64,000 nt of DNA from Alphaproteobacteria bacterium HGW-Alphaproteobacteria-18 (GTDB lineage: Bacteria > Pseudomonadota > Alphaproteobacteria > Caulobacterales > Hyphomonadaceae): the NCBI GenBank assembly GCA_002841155.1, contig PHEH01000007.1:62001-126000 (forward strand). Reading direction: 5' to 3'. This document shows, piece after piece, positions 1-8,748 of the stretch. Position 1 is the stretch's first letter. Each line of letters opens with the position of its first letter. A program made the translations under genes and the position numbers. The notes beneath the pieces are model-generated. The model was not told the origin of the DNA and made no database searches. It saw nothing but the letters and a program-made list of their open reading frames with translations.

Positions 1-981
1 TCCGGCACGCCGAAATCCGTTGGCCTGCTGGGCAATGCCTGCGAAATTCTCCCAAAGATTCTGGAGCTTGGCCGCCTTCCGGACCTGCTCACAGACCAGA
101 CCTCGGCCCATGATCCCGTCAACGGGTACCTACCCAAGGGATGGAGCGTCGAAGACTGGAAATCCCGCCGGGCCAGCGAGCCCAAGGCGGTAGAAAAAGC
201 CGCCCGCGCCTCAATGGCCGAACATGTGCGCGCCATGCTGGAATTCCAGAAGCGCGGCGTTGCGACCGTCGATTATGGCAATAACATCCGCCAGGTCGCG
301 CTCGATGAAGGCGTTGAGAATGCCTTCGATTTTCCAGGCTTTGTACCGGCCTATATCCGCCCGCTTTTCTGCCGTGGCATCGGCCCTTTCCGCTGGGCGG
401 CCCTCTCGGGCGATCCTGAGGACATCTACCGCACAGACCAAAAAGTCAAAGAACTGATTCCGGACAATCCCCATCTTCACACCTGGCTCGACATGGCTCG
501 TGAACGGATCAAGTTCCAGGGGCTTCCCGCGCGCATCTGCTGGGTTGGCCTCGGGGACCGCCACCGCCTTGGCCTTGCCTTCAACGAGATGGTCGCCAGC
601 GGCGAACTCAAGGCCCCCGTCGTCATCGGGCGCGACCATCTGGATTCCGGCTCCGTCGCCTCGCCCAATCGTGAGACCGAATCCATGCGCGACGGATCAG
701 ACGCCGTCTCCGACTGGCCACTTCTCAATGCCCTCCTGAACTGCGCCTCAGGCGCGACATGGGTGTCACTGCATCATGGCGGCGGCGTCGGCATGGGCTA
801 TTCCCAGCACGCCGGGATGGTGATCTGCTGTGATGGCACGCAGTCCGCCGCCCGCCGGATAGAGCGCGTGCTGTGGAATGATCCGGCAAGCGGCGTCATG
901 CGCCACGCAGATGCGGGCTATGACATCGCAATTGAGAGCGCCCGCGAACACGGGCTTGACCTGCCCGGCCTCAAAGGCTGA
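1..981 (+). CDS. hutU: Urocanate hydratase (urocanase), C-terminal part, cut by window edge
   Basis: The reading frame is open from base 1, so the 5' end lies outside the window; 326 codons are visible. Urocanase adds water to urocanate to give imidazolonepropionate, the second step of histidine degradation in the cytosol. Visible family signatures include [14 protein letters not shown] near the left edge, the VDYGNNIRQ stretch, [11 protein letters not shown], and the glycine-rich [15 protein letters not shown] segment that belongs to the NAD-binding core. The C-terminus ends in the usual place for the family. Other hut genes would be expected upstream but are not in view. The next gene converges on it with only 12 bases between the stop codons. 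Confidence 0.96.
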   Translation, partial: SGTPKSVGLLGNACEILPKILELGRLPDLLTDQTSAHDPVNGYLPKGWSVEDWKSRRASEPKAVEKAARASMAEHVRAMLEFQKRGVATVDYGNNIRQVALDEGVENAFDFPGFVPAYIRPLFCRGIGPFRWAALSGDPEDIYRTDQKVKELIPDNPHLHTWLDMARERIKFQGLPARICWVGLGDRHRLGLAFNEMVASGELKAPVVIGRDHLDSGSVASPNRETESMRDGSDAVSDWPLLNALLNCASGATWVSLHHGGGVGMGYSQHAGMVICCDGTQSAARRIERVLWNDPASGVMRHADAGYDIAIESAREHGLDLPGLKG

Positions 982-993
982 GCACCCCCTGGA

Positions 994-1551
994 TCAAGCC
1001 GGATTACCGGCATAGATCAGCGGCGCGGTTTCAAAGCCGAGGCCTTCAGCTTTCCTCAGGATACGGTCTATTGTTGCCTGCGGCGGCGCGGGGTCGCGCG
1101 CGAGTATCCAGAGATACTTACCGCTCGGCGCGCCAACGAGCACGGCCGAATAGTCCGCCTCAAGATGAAGTACCCAGTAATCGCCTTCCGCAAACGGCAC
1201 CCAGGACGGCGCAAATTTCACCTTCAGCTTTGCCCCGTTCGAGCCTTCAACGACGCGCGCCTTACCTTCGGCGACGTCCATCCTGCCATCTTCCTTTGTG
1301 CAGCTGTTGATCACCGAAATCCGGCCATCGGGCAGCTGCGCATAATCCGCCATCGCTGTAACGCATCCGCGCTCGAATGAATTGGGATAACGCGCAATTT
1401 CGTGCCATCTGCCCACATACCGATCAAGATCAACTTCCGCCACAACCGGCAGATCTGCGTCTGACGCGCGGTAGTCCGGCTGCGAGATACACGCCGCCAG
1501 CACGAGCGCCGAAAGCGGCAGCAAAGCATTTTTCAGTTTCATGGGGCTCAT
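994..1551 (-). CDS. Lipocalin family lipoprotein (Blc-like)
   Basis: Bacterial lipocalin, probably anchored in the outer membrane, where this family binds lipids or other hydrophobic ligands. The mature start carries a signal peptide with lipobox VLAAC. The lipocalin motif is GRWHEIARYPNSFE, followed by an eight-strand barrel pattern and the late segment YLWILARDP typical of Blc. I chose the ATG at 1551 because AAGGA lies four bases upstream; an in-frame ATG at 1542 would also leave a complete signal peptide, and a longer frame reaching 1605 lacks support. It is transcribed towards urocanase and lies just downstream of a TetR gene read in the same direction, 83 bases away. Confidence 0.88.
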   Translation of the reverse strand: MSPMKLKNALLPLSALVLAACISQPDYRASDADLPVVAEVDLDRYVGRWHEIARYPNSFERGCVTAMADYAQLPDGRISVINSCTKEDGRMDVAEGKARVVEGSNGAKLKVKFAPSWVPFAEGDYWVLHLEADYSAVLVGAPSGKYLWILARDPAPPQATIDRILRKAEGLGFETAPLIYAGNPA

Positions 1552-1634
1552 CCGATCCTTGCTGGAAATCCAGTCATCGGAACATGTAACGGGCGACGCG
1601 GGCAAAGGTTGCCTTTCCGGACAGCCATCGCCGA

Positions 1635-2288
1635 TTACTTGGCAATGCCGCGCAGAACGGTCTCAGCTGCAAAGGCGGCGTATTCGCGGGCCAGCTCCTG
1701 GCCAACTTTCGTTTCGCCCACCAGTTCGCGTACCGTGATACGGGTTGAGAAGATGTACTGGCACGCGCCATTGATCAGGAAATAGGCGTATTTGGAATCG
1801 ACGCTTCGGAACTGCCCGGCGGCAATGCCGTCTGATATGATCTGCTTCTGCGCCTCAATCAGCGGCAGCATGAAACTCGACCAGATGGACCTGGTGCCAT
1901 CTCTATCCGTATCGGATTCCCTCAGGAAGTTCTCGAGCAGCCGGTTGAGATAAGGATAGCGCGAATAGGTGCGGATGATGCCCTGGATATGGATGCGCAG
2001 CTTGCTGGCCGGATCAATATCCATCGCCATCAACTCGGTCAGCTGCCGGATGGATTGGGCCGTATCGCGCTGGGCGAGCGCCAGGAGCAGGCCGTCCTTC
2101 GAGCCGAAGTGATATTTCACAAGGGGCGCCGTAACGCCGGCGCGTTTGGCAATCTGATGGAGGGAAACGTCGATTGTGCCGAGTTCCGACATCAGCTCGC
2201 CGGCCGCTTCCAGCAGCATTTCGCGGCCTGAGCGTTCCGCTACGGCGTCCACCAATTCCGCCTTCTCCGGTGTGCCGGTCTTTGACAT
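1635..2288 (-). CDS. TetR/AcrR family transcriptional regulator
   Basis: A 217-residue regulator. Residues about 20-66 form the TetR helix-turn-helix: REMLLEAAGELMSELG, then VSLHQIAKRAGVTAPLVKYHFGSKDGL, matching the family pattern including the YHFGSK recognition helix. The rest is the helical ligand-binding domain with no recognisable ligand signature. The start has a strong purine-rich site, GAGGGGGG, a few bases upstream. It reads towards the lipocalin and is divergent from the cytochrome at 2501, so either could be a target. The region 2289-2500 between the divergent genes shows no clear palindrome to my eye. Confidence 0.9.
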   Translation of the reverse strand: MSKTGTPEKAELVDAVAERSGREMLLEAAGELMSELGTIDVSLHQIAKRAGVTAPLVKYHFGSKDGLLLALAQRDTAQSIRQLTELMAMDIDPASKLRIHIQGIIRTYSRYPYLNRLLENFLRESDTDRDGTRSIWSSFMLPLIEAQKQIISDGIAAGQFRSVDSKYAYFLINGACQYIFSTRITVRELVGETKVGQELAREYAAFAAETVLRGIAK

Positions 2289-2500
2289 GTGCCCCCCTCA
2301 ATCAGCGGGACTTGATGAACGAAAAGGCAGACAGGCGCAAGCACAGGCAGTCCTGAGATGGCATGGTTGCCCTTTCTCCTGGCGACATTAACGCCCTCGC
2401 GCCACGCCCCCGCAAGCAGCTCATGCGCTTGCGTATATCCCGGAGTTGACAGCAAGCGAGCACCAACCGACCCTGAGGCAAGCTATAGGGAGTCGCGTGC

Positions 2501-2875
2501 ATGGCCGGTCATCTTGGAAAGTCTTCCCTTGCGGGTGGCGCAATTCTGCTCGCTGCGCTCGCCTTGCTGCCGGCCTGTTCCCGGGAAGCAGGCGATGCCC
2601 CTGCGCCATCTGTTGAAACAGCAGAAATTCTGCCGGGCCAGAAGATCGCGACCAACCTTTGTGCGGGCTGTCACGCTATCGGGGTAGACGGGGAAAGCCC
2701 CCATGCGGATGCCCCACCTTTCCGCTCGCTGTCAGAGAAATACCCCGTGCGGCATCTGGAGGAGGCCCTCGCCGAGGGCATCATGGTTGGCCATGAGGAC
2801 ATGCCGGAATTCCAGCTTGAAGCCGATCAGGTGGAACAACTGGTCGTGTATCTGGAATCCATCCAGGCGCAGTAG
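2501..2875 (+). CDS. Lipid-anchored c-type cytochrome
   Basis: Small monoheme cytochrome c of 124 residues. A hydrophobic signal segment (about residues 8-25) ends in LLPAC, a lipobox, so Cys26 is probably lipidated and the protein faces the periplasm. The heme-binding motif is CAGCH at residues 54-58, and MPEFQL near residue 94 probably gives the axial methionine. It would act as an electron carrier for a periplasmic dehydrogenase; no partner oxidoreductase is adjacent, so the electron donor is unknown. It is convergent with the lipoprotein hydrolase at 2891, with 15 bases between the two genes. Confidence 0.88.
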   Translation: MAGHLGKSSLAGGAILLAALALLPACSREAGDAPAPSVETAEILPGQKIATNLCAGCHAIGVDGESPHADAPPFRSLSEKYPVRHLEEALAEGIMVGHEDMPEFQLEADQVEQLVVYLESIQAQ

Positions 2876-2890
2876 ACCGGTCATCACGCC

Positions 2891-4273
2891 TCAACGGCTG
2901 CTGGATATGATTGCATCGCCATACGCGCCCGGAACGACCGGGATGCCCCGAGAAAAATCAGCCACCATGCGGAAATATCCGGGCGCGATGTGGGTGAATT
3001 GCCGGGACCCATCCGGCAGGATGTCAAAGCCGCGCATATCGTGATCGTAGCCTGGATACTCAGCCAGCGTGATCGGCCGGCCTTCATACTGCATCGTTTT
3101 CAGCCTGGAGCGGGTATAGGCGGGCGGCGCCTCCCGGTCAGCGCCGGCAAGCACCCAGAGTACCGGGACATTGATGCCGCGAAGAACAGGTTCTCCCTCA
3201 TGGCGCCAGCTCGTGTCGACGGAGCGCAGCGGACCGGCAACCCTTAGAACCACATCAGAATATTGCAGCATCTCACCGGTAAATTCGCCCTTGGCATACC
3301 GGTACCAGGGCTCACTCCTGTATATCTTCTTGAGGGCCTCGAGTTCGACATAGCCAGACTTGAAATCTGACGCCATCACTGCGCCGGCCGCATCGGCGAG
3401 CATTCCGGCGGCCATCTGCGCCTGCGGCCCGAACCCTGCTTCGGCGACATCCTGTATTGTCTGCGCCCGATTTTCCGCAAGCGGACTTTCCAACACCCCA
3501 TACGAGACAATGACAAAATCCGGCTTAACCGACCGGGCCGCCATTGGAGCAACCCAGCCGCCTTGACTGGCGCCATGCAGGCCGAACCGCCCCAGCCGCG
3601 CTCCGGCAAGCCGGCGTGCCTCAGCCGCAGCGGCCGCAGCGTCCGTCGCGAGCACCGAAAAATCCTGCGTATAATCGCCTTTTGACGTCCCGGAGCCGCG
3701 CTTGTCATAGACGAACACGCCGACGCCCTGAAGCGGAAGAAGATGCTGGAAGGCATCATGCACCAGCGCCGAATAGCGTTCGGAGCCGTGCACCTGAACA
3801 ACCACTGGAACAGGCTCATCCCCCACGGGGAGGATCAATCTGCCAGCAAGTTTCGTTCCCCGCGCGCCCGTAAACACGATGTCCTGCGTCGTCACCGCCA
3901 CGGGCGCGGCTGTGGCACCTTCAAAATAGCTAAGCCCGGTTTCGCAGGCGTAGTCGATCTGGCGCGTTTCAAGCTGGTTGGTCCAGCCACTGTAAGCCTG
4001 CCAGCCGATCTTTTCGAACACGAAGCGGCCCGTTTGCCCGTCAAGCGATCGCCAGCGCAACCCCTCGTCAATTGGCGTGACCGTGACACCGCCGCCGTCA
4101 TCAAGACGCCAGCTGCCGCCGCATGCCGGATCCCCAGCAACGGGTCCTTGCGTCAGGCCAGGAATGGCTGACACAGGCAAGGAAGGCACTTCAGGAAGGC
4201 CAGGCATCCGGCCTGCGCAACACGTCAACAGGCTGGTAGCCACCGCCACCGCAAGGATGCTGAACTTCCCCAT
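2891..4273 (-). CDS. Lipoprotein alpha/beta hydrolase (serine hydrolase)
   Basis: Secreted alpha/beta hydrolase of about 460 residues. The chosen start at 4273 gives MGKFSILAVAVATSLLTCCAG, a lipoprotein signal with a cysteine at the end; the open frame extends to 4312 without a better site. The catalytic domain has the oxyanion segment VQVHGSERYSA, the YDKRGSGTSKG loop and the nucleophile elbow GASQGG (Ser). A later acid loop (VLAGADREAPP) and a late histidine (GYDHDMRGF) complete the triad. The N-terminal 120 residues are a separate beta-rich domain of unknown role. The substrate cannot be told; esters or peptides are the usual choices for this family. Confidence 0.85.
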   Translation of the reverse strand: MGKFSILAVAVATSLLTCCAGRMPGLPEVPSLPVSAIPGLTQGPVAGDPACGGSWRLDDGGGVTVTPIDEGLRWRSLDGQTGRFVFEKIGWQAYSGWTNQLETRQIDYACETGLSYFEGATAAPVAVTTQDIVFTGARGTKLAGRLILPVGDEPVPVVVQVHGSERYSALVHDAFQHLLPLQGVGVFVYDKRGSGTSKGDYTQDFSVLATDAAAAAAEARRLAGARLGRFGLHGASQGGWVAPMAARSVKPDFVIVSYGVLESPLAENRAQTIQDVAEAGFGPQAQMAAGMLADAAGAVMASDFKSGYVELEALKKIYRSEPWYRYAKGEFTGEMLQYSDVVLRVAGPLRSVDTSWRHEGEPVLRGINVPVLWVLAGADREAPPAYTRSRLKTMQYEGRPITLAEYPGYDHDMRGFDILPDGSRQFTHIAPGYFRMVADFSRGIPVVPGAYGDAIISSSR

Positions 4274-4488
4274 GCCCCGAATCCCTCTGTTCACTGCCCT
4301 GAGCAGCAGCAATGACGCTCAATAACGAGAAATACAATGATATGCTCAGCCCCCAATAATAAGGCTTGATTGCCTTAGCGTTATGTCTCGCTCAAATAAG
4401 CACAGCGGTAGACGAGGGCGGCCAACGCCCCGCGCAGCAGCCGCGCCAGGGAGGATAAAACCGGCATAGTTTTCGCCGGGCACGGGTC

Positions 4489-5670
4489 ATGGAAGGCGAT
4501 TCGCAATCCTTTGCCGTTGATGAAACGGGAGCTAACGTCCGCCGGCGCGCCGCTGCGTTCGTCAGATCCCCGCGCGGCCGGATGCTGATTGCCTCAGCTG
4601 TCGCCGTCATCCTCCTCTTTCTAGGTATCCGCTTCCTGGTGGATCGGGCGGCCTATGTCGCCACCTCAGATGCGCGGATTGCAGCGGAGATGATTGCCCT
4701 CTCAACGGATATTTCCGGACGCATCACCAGCGTACAGGCAAATGAAGGTGACCTGGTTTCAGCTGGGGATATTCTTTACACGATTGATGACCGCGAAGCG
4801 GTGTTCATGCTGGCCCAGCTAGAGGCGGAGGCCACCCGCCTGCGCGCGGAGATGGCCCGCGAAGAAACCCGCGCCGGGCTGGCGACTTCCAAGGCCGGCA
4901 GTCAGGTTGCAGCGCGGCGGGCGGGCACGCTGTCAGCCTCTGCCAGCGTTGAAGCGGCCCGGTCTGATCTGACGATTGCTCAGCGTGACTATGACCGCAC
5001 CAAAGACCTGTTCGAGCGGGGCCTGCTGCCTCAGTCCAATCTCGACCAGGCCAGGAATGTGCTGGACACGCGCGCCCAGGCACTGCGCCGCGCGCAGGCA
5101 GAGCGGGAGACGGCCGCCGCAGACCAGCGCACGGCCAGTATCGCCGGCGAGGAAGTCCGTCTCATTGATTATGAACTGACTGTCCTGCGCGCAGCCCTCG
5201 ATCAGGCAGAAGCCCGCGTCGAAGCACAGAAAGTGGTGGTCGAGCAGCACACTATCCGCAGCCCGATCAGCGGCGTGGTGGATGAACTCTTCTTCGACAA
5301 TGGCGAGCATTCGCTGCGTGGCTATCGGATGGCCCTGCTGCACGATCCAGGTTCTGTCTGGGTTTCCGCCAATATCAAGGAAACCGACATTCGCTATGTG
5401 CGCCCATCGGCCGCCGTACAGGTGCGCGCTGACAGCGACCCATCGCATCCCATAGCCGGGCGTGTTGTGCGTATCCACGATGCCACAATTGGTGAAGCGG
5501 CCATGATGCCCAATCCGAACGCGAATGGCGTGTTCACCAAGATCACTCAGCGCATCCGCGTGCGTATCGAGCTTGAGCCCACAGAAGTCGAGTTGCGACC
5601 AGGCACAATGGTGCGTGTACGCATCCGGAAAGGCGAAGCTGGTATGGAGGCCAGAGGGGCACCGGCGTGA
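4489..5670 (+). CDS. HlyD/EmrA-type membrane fusion protein
   Basis: Periplasmic adaptor of a tripartite efflux pump, 393 residues. A single membrane helix lies at about residues 33-51 (MLIASAVAVILLFLGI). It is followed by the lipoyl half-motif VQANEGDLVSAGDILYTID, a long alpha-helical coiled coil rich in Ala, Glu and Arg (about 105-240), the second lipoyl half (IRSPISGVVDELFFDNGE) and the beta-barrel with VSANIKETDIRYV. Its stop overlaps the GTG start of the MFS gene behind it, so the two are translationally coupled. No outer-membrane TolC-like gene is nearby; a shared channel is probably used. No regulator sits next to the pair. Confidence 0.93.
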   Translation: MEGDSQSFAVDETGANVRRRAAAFVRSPRGRMLIASAVAVILLFLGIRFLVDRAAYVATSDARIAAEMIALSTDISGRITSVQANEGDLVSAGDILYTIDDREAVFMLAQLEAEATRLRAEMAREETRAGLATSKAGSQVAARRAGTLSASASVEAARSDLTIAQRDYDRTKDLFERGLLPQSNLDQARNVLDTRAQALRRAQAERETAAADQRTASIAGEEVRLIDYELTVLRAALDQAEARVEAQKVVVEQHTIRSPISGVVDELFFDNGEHSLRGYRMALLHDPGSVWVSANIKETDIRYVRPSAAVQVRADSDPSHPIAGRVVRIHDATIGEAAMMPNPNANGVFTKITQRIRVRIELEPTEVELRPGTMVRVRIRKGEAGMEARGAPA

Positions 5671-7316
5671 CGATTGCAACCGGCAACCCGCCGGAGCGCG
5701 AAACCGGCCTCGATCGCCACGAAGGCGCCCTTTCAGATATTCCGGCGATGGCAGGCCCGTCCGTGCGCGCCCAGTTTGCGCGGTTCGGCAGCATCTATCG
5801 GTGGATACTGCTGTTCACGATGCTGACGGGATCGATGGCGACCATGTTGGCCGCGACGACGATCAATGTCGCCCTGCCTGCCATCATCGGCGCCTTTGGT
5901 CTGGGGCAGGATCAGGCGCAGTGGATGTCCACCGCGTTCCTGGCCTCCTCCACCATTGCGATGCTGGCAAATGCCTGGGCCATGACGACGTTCGGTCCGC
6001 GAGCAACCTATACATTCGGTATGATCGTCTTCATTGCGGGGTCGCTGCTCGGCGCGGTGAGCAGTACGCTGGAATTGCTGATTCTTTCCCGCGGAATGCA
6101 GGGCATCTCGGCAGGGCTGCTCCAGCCGATGTCGATGTTCCTGATTTTCCAGACCTTTCCGGACAACAAGCGCGGCACGGCGATGGGGGTGTTCTCCATC
6201 GGCGTCGTGCTGGCGCCGGCGTTTGGGCCTGCCCTTGGCGGGATTGCCGTGGACCTGGCGAGTTGGCGGCTGGTGTTTGTGGCAACGCTGCCGCTGGCGC
6301 TGCTTGCGCTGGGGATCGCGCCTTTCCTGATGCCGAAAGGTGATCGCAAGCCGAACATGCCGCGCCCGCCGCTGGACTGGCCGGGCCTCAGCCTGCTGGC
6401 GATTGCCGTAATCGGTCTGCTGGCTGCGTTTGCAGGCGGTAACCGGGATGGCTGGGATTCCGACATCACATGGCTGCGGTTTGGCGTCGCCATTCTTGCT
6501 GCCATTGCCTTTTTCTTCTGGGAGCTGCGCCATCCCTTTCCGGCGCTGAACCCGAAGGTGTTCACCTATCGCCAGTTCTGGTCTGCCGGCCTCATCATCT
6601 CTGCGACAGGGATTGCGATCTATGGATCGACCTATCTCATCCCGCTGTTCGTGCAGCTGGTGCAGGGTTACTCACCGACGGCCGCCGGCGTGATGATGAT
6701 CCCGGCGGGGATTGCGATGATCATAGGGTTTCCGATTGCCGGACGGTTGACCGACAAGGTCGACCCCAGATGGCTGCTGGGCTTTGGCATCGTCAGCTTC
6801 GCCACCTCGGCCTGGCTCCTCTCACATGTCTCTGCAATGACGCCTTACTGGGTGCTTGTGGGGTGGATTGTACTGAGCCGGATCGGGATCAGTTTCTGCA
6901 TGCCGCCTTCCAACACGACGGCTGTGCGGGCAGTTCCGCCCCATTTGCTGGCATCGGCGACAGGGGGCGTTTCGTTCCTGATGCAGGTGGGCGGGGCATT
7001 TGGGGTGAACATTCTCGCCATCATCCTGCAACGCCGGACGATCTTCCACGGAGCGCATCTCTCGGTGGGGCTCAACGAGACAAATGCCGAGATGATGTAT
7101 CAGCATGCCCTGCACGCCCAGACGCTGGAGATGAGCGGGATGGCTCAGGTGCAGGCGTTCCAGGCGGCCTTCGGTGTGCTCAACCAGAAGATTGCTGGCG
7201 AAGCGCTGGTATACGCCTTTCGCGATTGTTTCTTCCTCATTTTTGTCTGGTTCGTGCTGGTGCTCGGCGCCCTTGCCTTGATGCCGAAGCCAAAGATGGT
7301 ACAGCCGCCACGCTAG
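5667..7316 (+). CDS. DHA2-family (EmrB-type, 14-TM) drug:proton antiporter
   Basis: Inner-membrane major facilitator of 549 residues, the length expected for the 14-helix DHA2 family. It starts with a GTG that overlaps the stop of the adaptor gene (GTGA). The first helix carries TMLAATTINVALPAI, the typical DHA2 motif in TM1, and QWMSTAFLASSTIAM follows in TM2. The antiporter motif in TM5 reads VLAPAFGPALGGIAVD, close to the family's GPxxGG pattern. With the adaptor it should export hydrophobic toxicants across both membranes. The substrate is not predictable from sequence. Confidence 0.94.
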   Translation: MTIATGNPPERETGLDRHEGALSDIPAMAGPSVRAQFARFGSIYRWILLFTMLTGSMATMLAATTINVALPAIIGAFGLGQDQAQWMSTAFLASSTIAMLANAWAMTTFGPRATYTFGMIVFIAGSLLGAVSSTLELLILSRGMQGISAGLLQPMSMFLIFQTFPDNKRGTAMGVFSIGVVLAPAFGPALGGIAVDLASWRLVFVATLPLALLALGIAPFLMPKGDRKPNMPRPPLDWPGLSLLAIAVIGLLAAFAGGNRDGWDSDITWLRFGVAILAAIAFFFWELRHPFPALNPKVFTYRQFWSAGLIISATGIAIYGSTYLIPLFVQLVQGYSPTAAGVMMIPAGIAMIIGFPIAGRLTDKVDPRWLLGFGIVSFATSAWLLSHVSAMTPYWVLVGWIVLSRIGISFCMPPSNTTAVRAVPPHLLASATGGVSFLMQVGGAFGVNILAIILQRRTIFHGAHLSVGLNETNAEMMYQHALHAQTLEMSGMAQVQAFQAAFGVLNQKIAGEALVYAFRDCFFLIFVWFVLVLGALALMPKPKMVQPPR

Positions 7317-7341
7317 GCATTCTCACAGGCAGGCAGGCCCA

Positions 7342-8031
7342 TTGGCATCAGCAGATACCCTCGCGCGCAACCGGGCGTTCATTGCCGCCAATACGCGGCT
7401 GGCGCCAGTGGCGGGGCTGGGGCTGACGCATCGCGGCGGGCCTGAGCCCCTGCGGATATGGCAGGCCGACGAGATCACGCCGATCTGGTCGGCAACCGAG
7501 GAAGACCTCAACCGGCAGGGCATCGAGCCGCCCTTCTGGGCGTTCCCCTGGGCGGGGGGACAGGGGGTTGCGCGGCTGATCCTGGAGCGGCCTGACATCG
7601 TTCGCGGCAAGCGGGTGCTGGATATTGCCTGTGGCAGCGGGATGGTAGGCATCGTGGCGGCAGCGGCAGGCGCGAGCGCGGTCTGGGTCAATGATATCGA
7701 CCCGATCTGTGAAGCGGCTGCCGCGCTCAACGCCGAGGCCAATGGTGTCTCGCTCAGCTGGCTGGGGGGCAACCTGCTGGATGCTCCGCCTGCGGATGTG
7801 GAGGTCATCCTGGCGGGGGACATCTTTTACGAGATGACGATGGCGGCGCGCTTTCTGGACTGGCTGCGGCAAGCAGCGGCGAGGGGGATTGCCGTTTATG
7901 CCGGGGATCCGGGCCGGGCCTATGCACCGGCGGGGGAGACCGGGCTGCTGGCCGAATATGACATCGCCACGACGATGGAGCTGGAGAGCGCCACAGCGCG
8001 CCATGCCCGCGTCTGGCAGATCGGAAAATAG
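7342..8031 (+). CDS. Class I SAM-dependent methyltransferase (Nnt1/ETF-beta lysine methyltransferase type)
   Basis: A 229-residue enzyme starting at a TTG, preceded by the purine-rich AGGCAGG. The SAM-binding motif I is VLDIACGSGMVGI, preceded by the PFWAFPWAGGQ segment found in the family that includes ETF-beta lysine methyltransferase and nicotinamide N-methylase-like proteins. The acidic motif NDIDPICE binds the ribose and LAGDIFYE is the post-motif. I infer a protein lysine methyltransferase, with ETF-beta as the best guess, but the target is not proven. It follows the efflux pair by 25 bases and may be co-transcribed by read-through only. Confidence 0.82.
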   Translation: MASADTLARNRAFIAANTRLAPVAGLGLTHRGGPEPLRIWQADEITPIWSATEEDLNRQGIEPPFWAFPWAGGQGVARLILERPDIVRGKRVLDIACGSGMVGIVAAAAGASAVWVNDIDPICEAAAALNAEANGVSLSWLGGNLLDAPPADVEVILAGDIFYEMTMAARFLDWLRQAAARGIAVYAGDPGRAYAPAGETGLLAEYDIATTMELESATARHARVWQIGK

Positions 8032-8748
8032 TTCCGGAAAATCTGGAAAATGGTCTGGCTGGCATGAGGGGAGTCTAGCCGGAACAGTGCTCTGCCGGAT
8101 TGGGCGGGCATGGGGGCGGGTCATTCCAGGGGACAGGCTGGGGCAGATGGCCTGTGGGCACGGGCGAAGCCGCACGGATTGCGCGCGCTGGCGCCGGCGC
8201 GGCGGCGTTGGACAAGCTGCCGGTAAACCCGCGCCCGGACGCGGCAAATCCGGGACATTTCGGGACACCTCAGGACACGGGGCCGGTCAATTTTTGACAC
8301 GCCGTGCCCGCTTCAGGACACACCCGCCCGCCCGCGACACGGAGCCGGGTCCAGATAGCCGTCACTGTTTCAGGGGCTATGTGTCAGGCCCTACATGTTT
8401 CTCCCCACGCCAGACTGCGCCCTGGGCAAGAGAATGGGGTGACCCGAGGTTTCACCAGGCCTGTGGATACGCCCGGCCCGGCAGCCGCCGCGGCGGCGCA
8501 TTCTGTTGGCGTACGGGCTGGAATGTTATTGGATTTTCATCAAATAAGTTTGAGCCCTGCCCCGCTCCTGCGCCAACTTTCAGGGGAACCCCCGCCGCCC
8601 GCGTGGCCGGAGAGCAACAGCCAAAGTCTCGTAACAATTTAACATTTTCAACGCATTACTTTCGTAAAACCTTGATTTGAACGCCTCTGAGGCGCTCGTT
8701 AACGACCCGGCAACCGGCGCTTTGTGCGCCGCAACACCGGGGTATGAT
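8032..8748. other. Intergenic region of 717 bases with GGACA repeat cluster and leader hairpins
   Basis: No open frame here has coding character. The left part is very G+C-rich, holds the decamer repeat cluster at 8251-8280 and one further copy near 8315. The last 150 bases before the TonB receptor become AT-richer, which is where its promoter should lie. Two short hairpins sit in the probable leader: CGCCTC-T-GAGGCG at 8682-8694 and GGCGC-TTTGT-GCGCC at 8716-8730, just ahead of the start codon at 8749. No T-run follows them. Confidence 0.6.
8251..8280 (+). repeat. GGACA decamer repeat, cluster 1
   Basis: Three tandem imperfect decamers, CGGGACATTT, CGGGACACCT and CAGGACACGG, lie in exact register with a period of 10 bases. 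A fourth related copy (CAGGACACAC) is about 35 bases downstream. The same unit appears in the same orientation at 30263, 43412 and 59637. Confidence 0.85.

Noticed and set aside
8251-8280. GGACA decamers as a possible CRISPR array
   Set aside because: The units are contiguous with no unique spacers, differ from one another, and no cas gene is present in the window.
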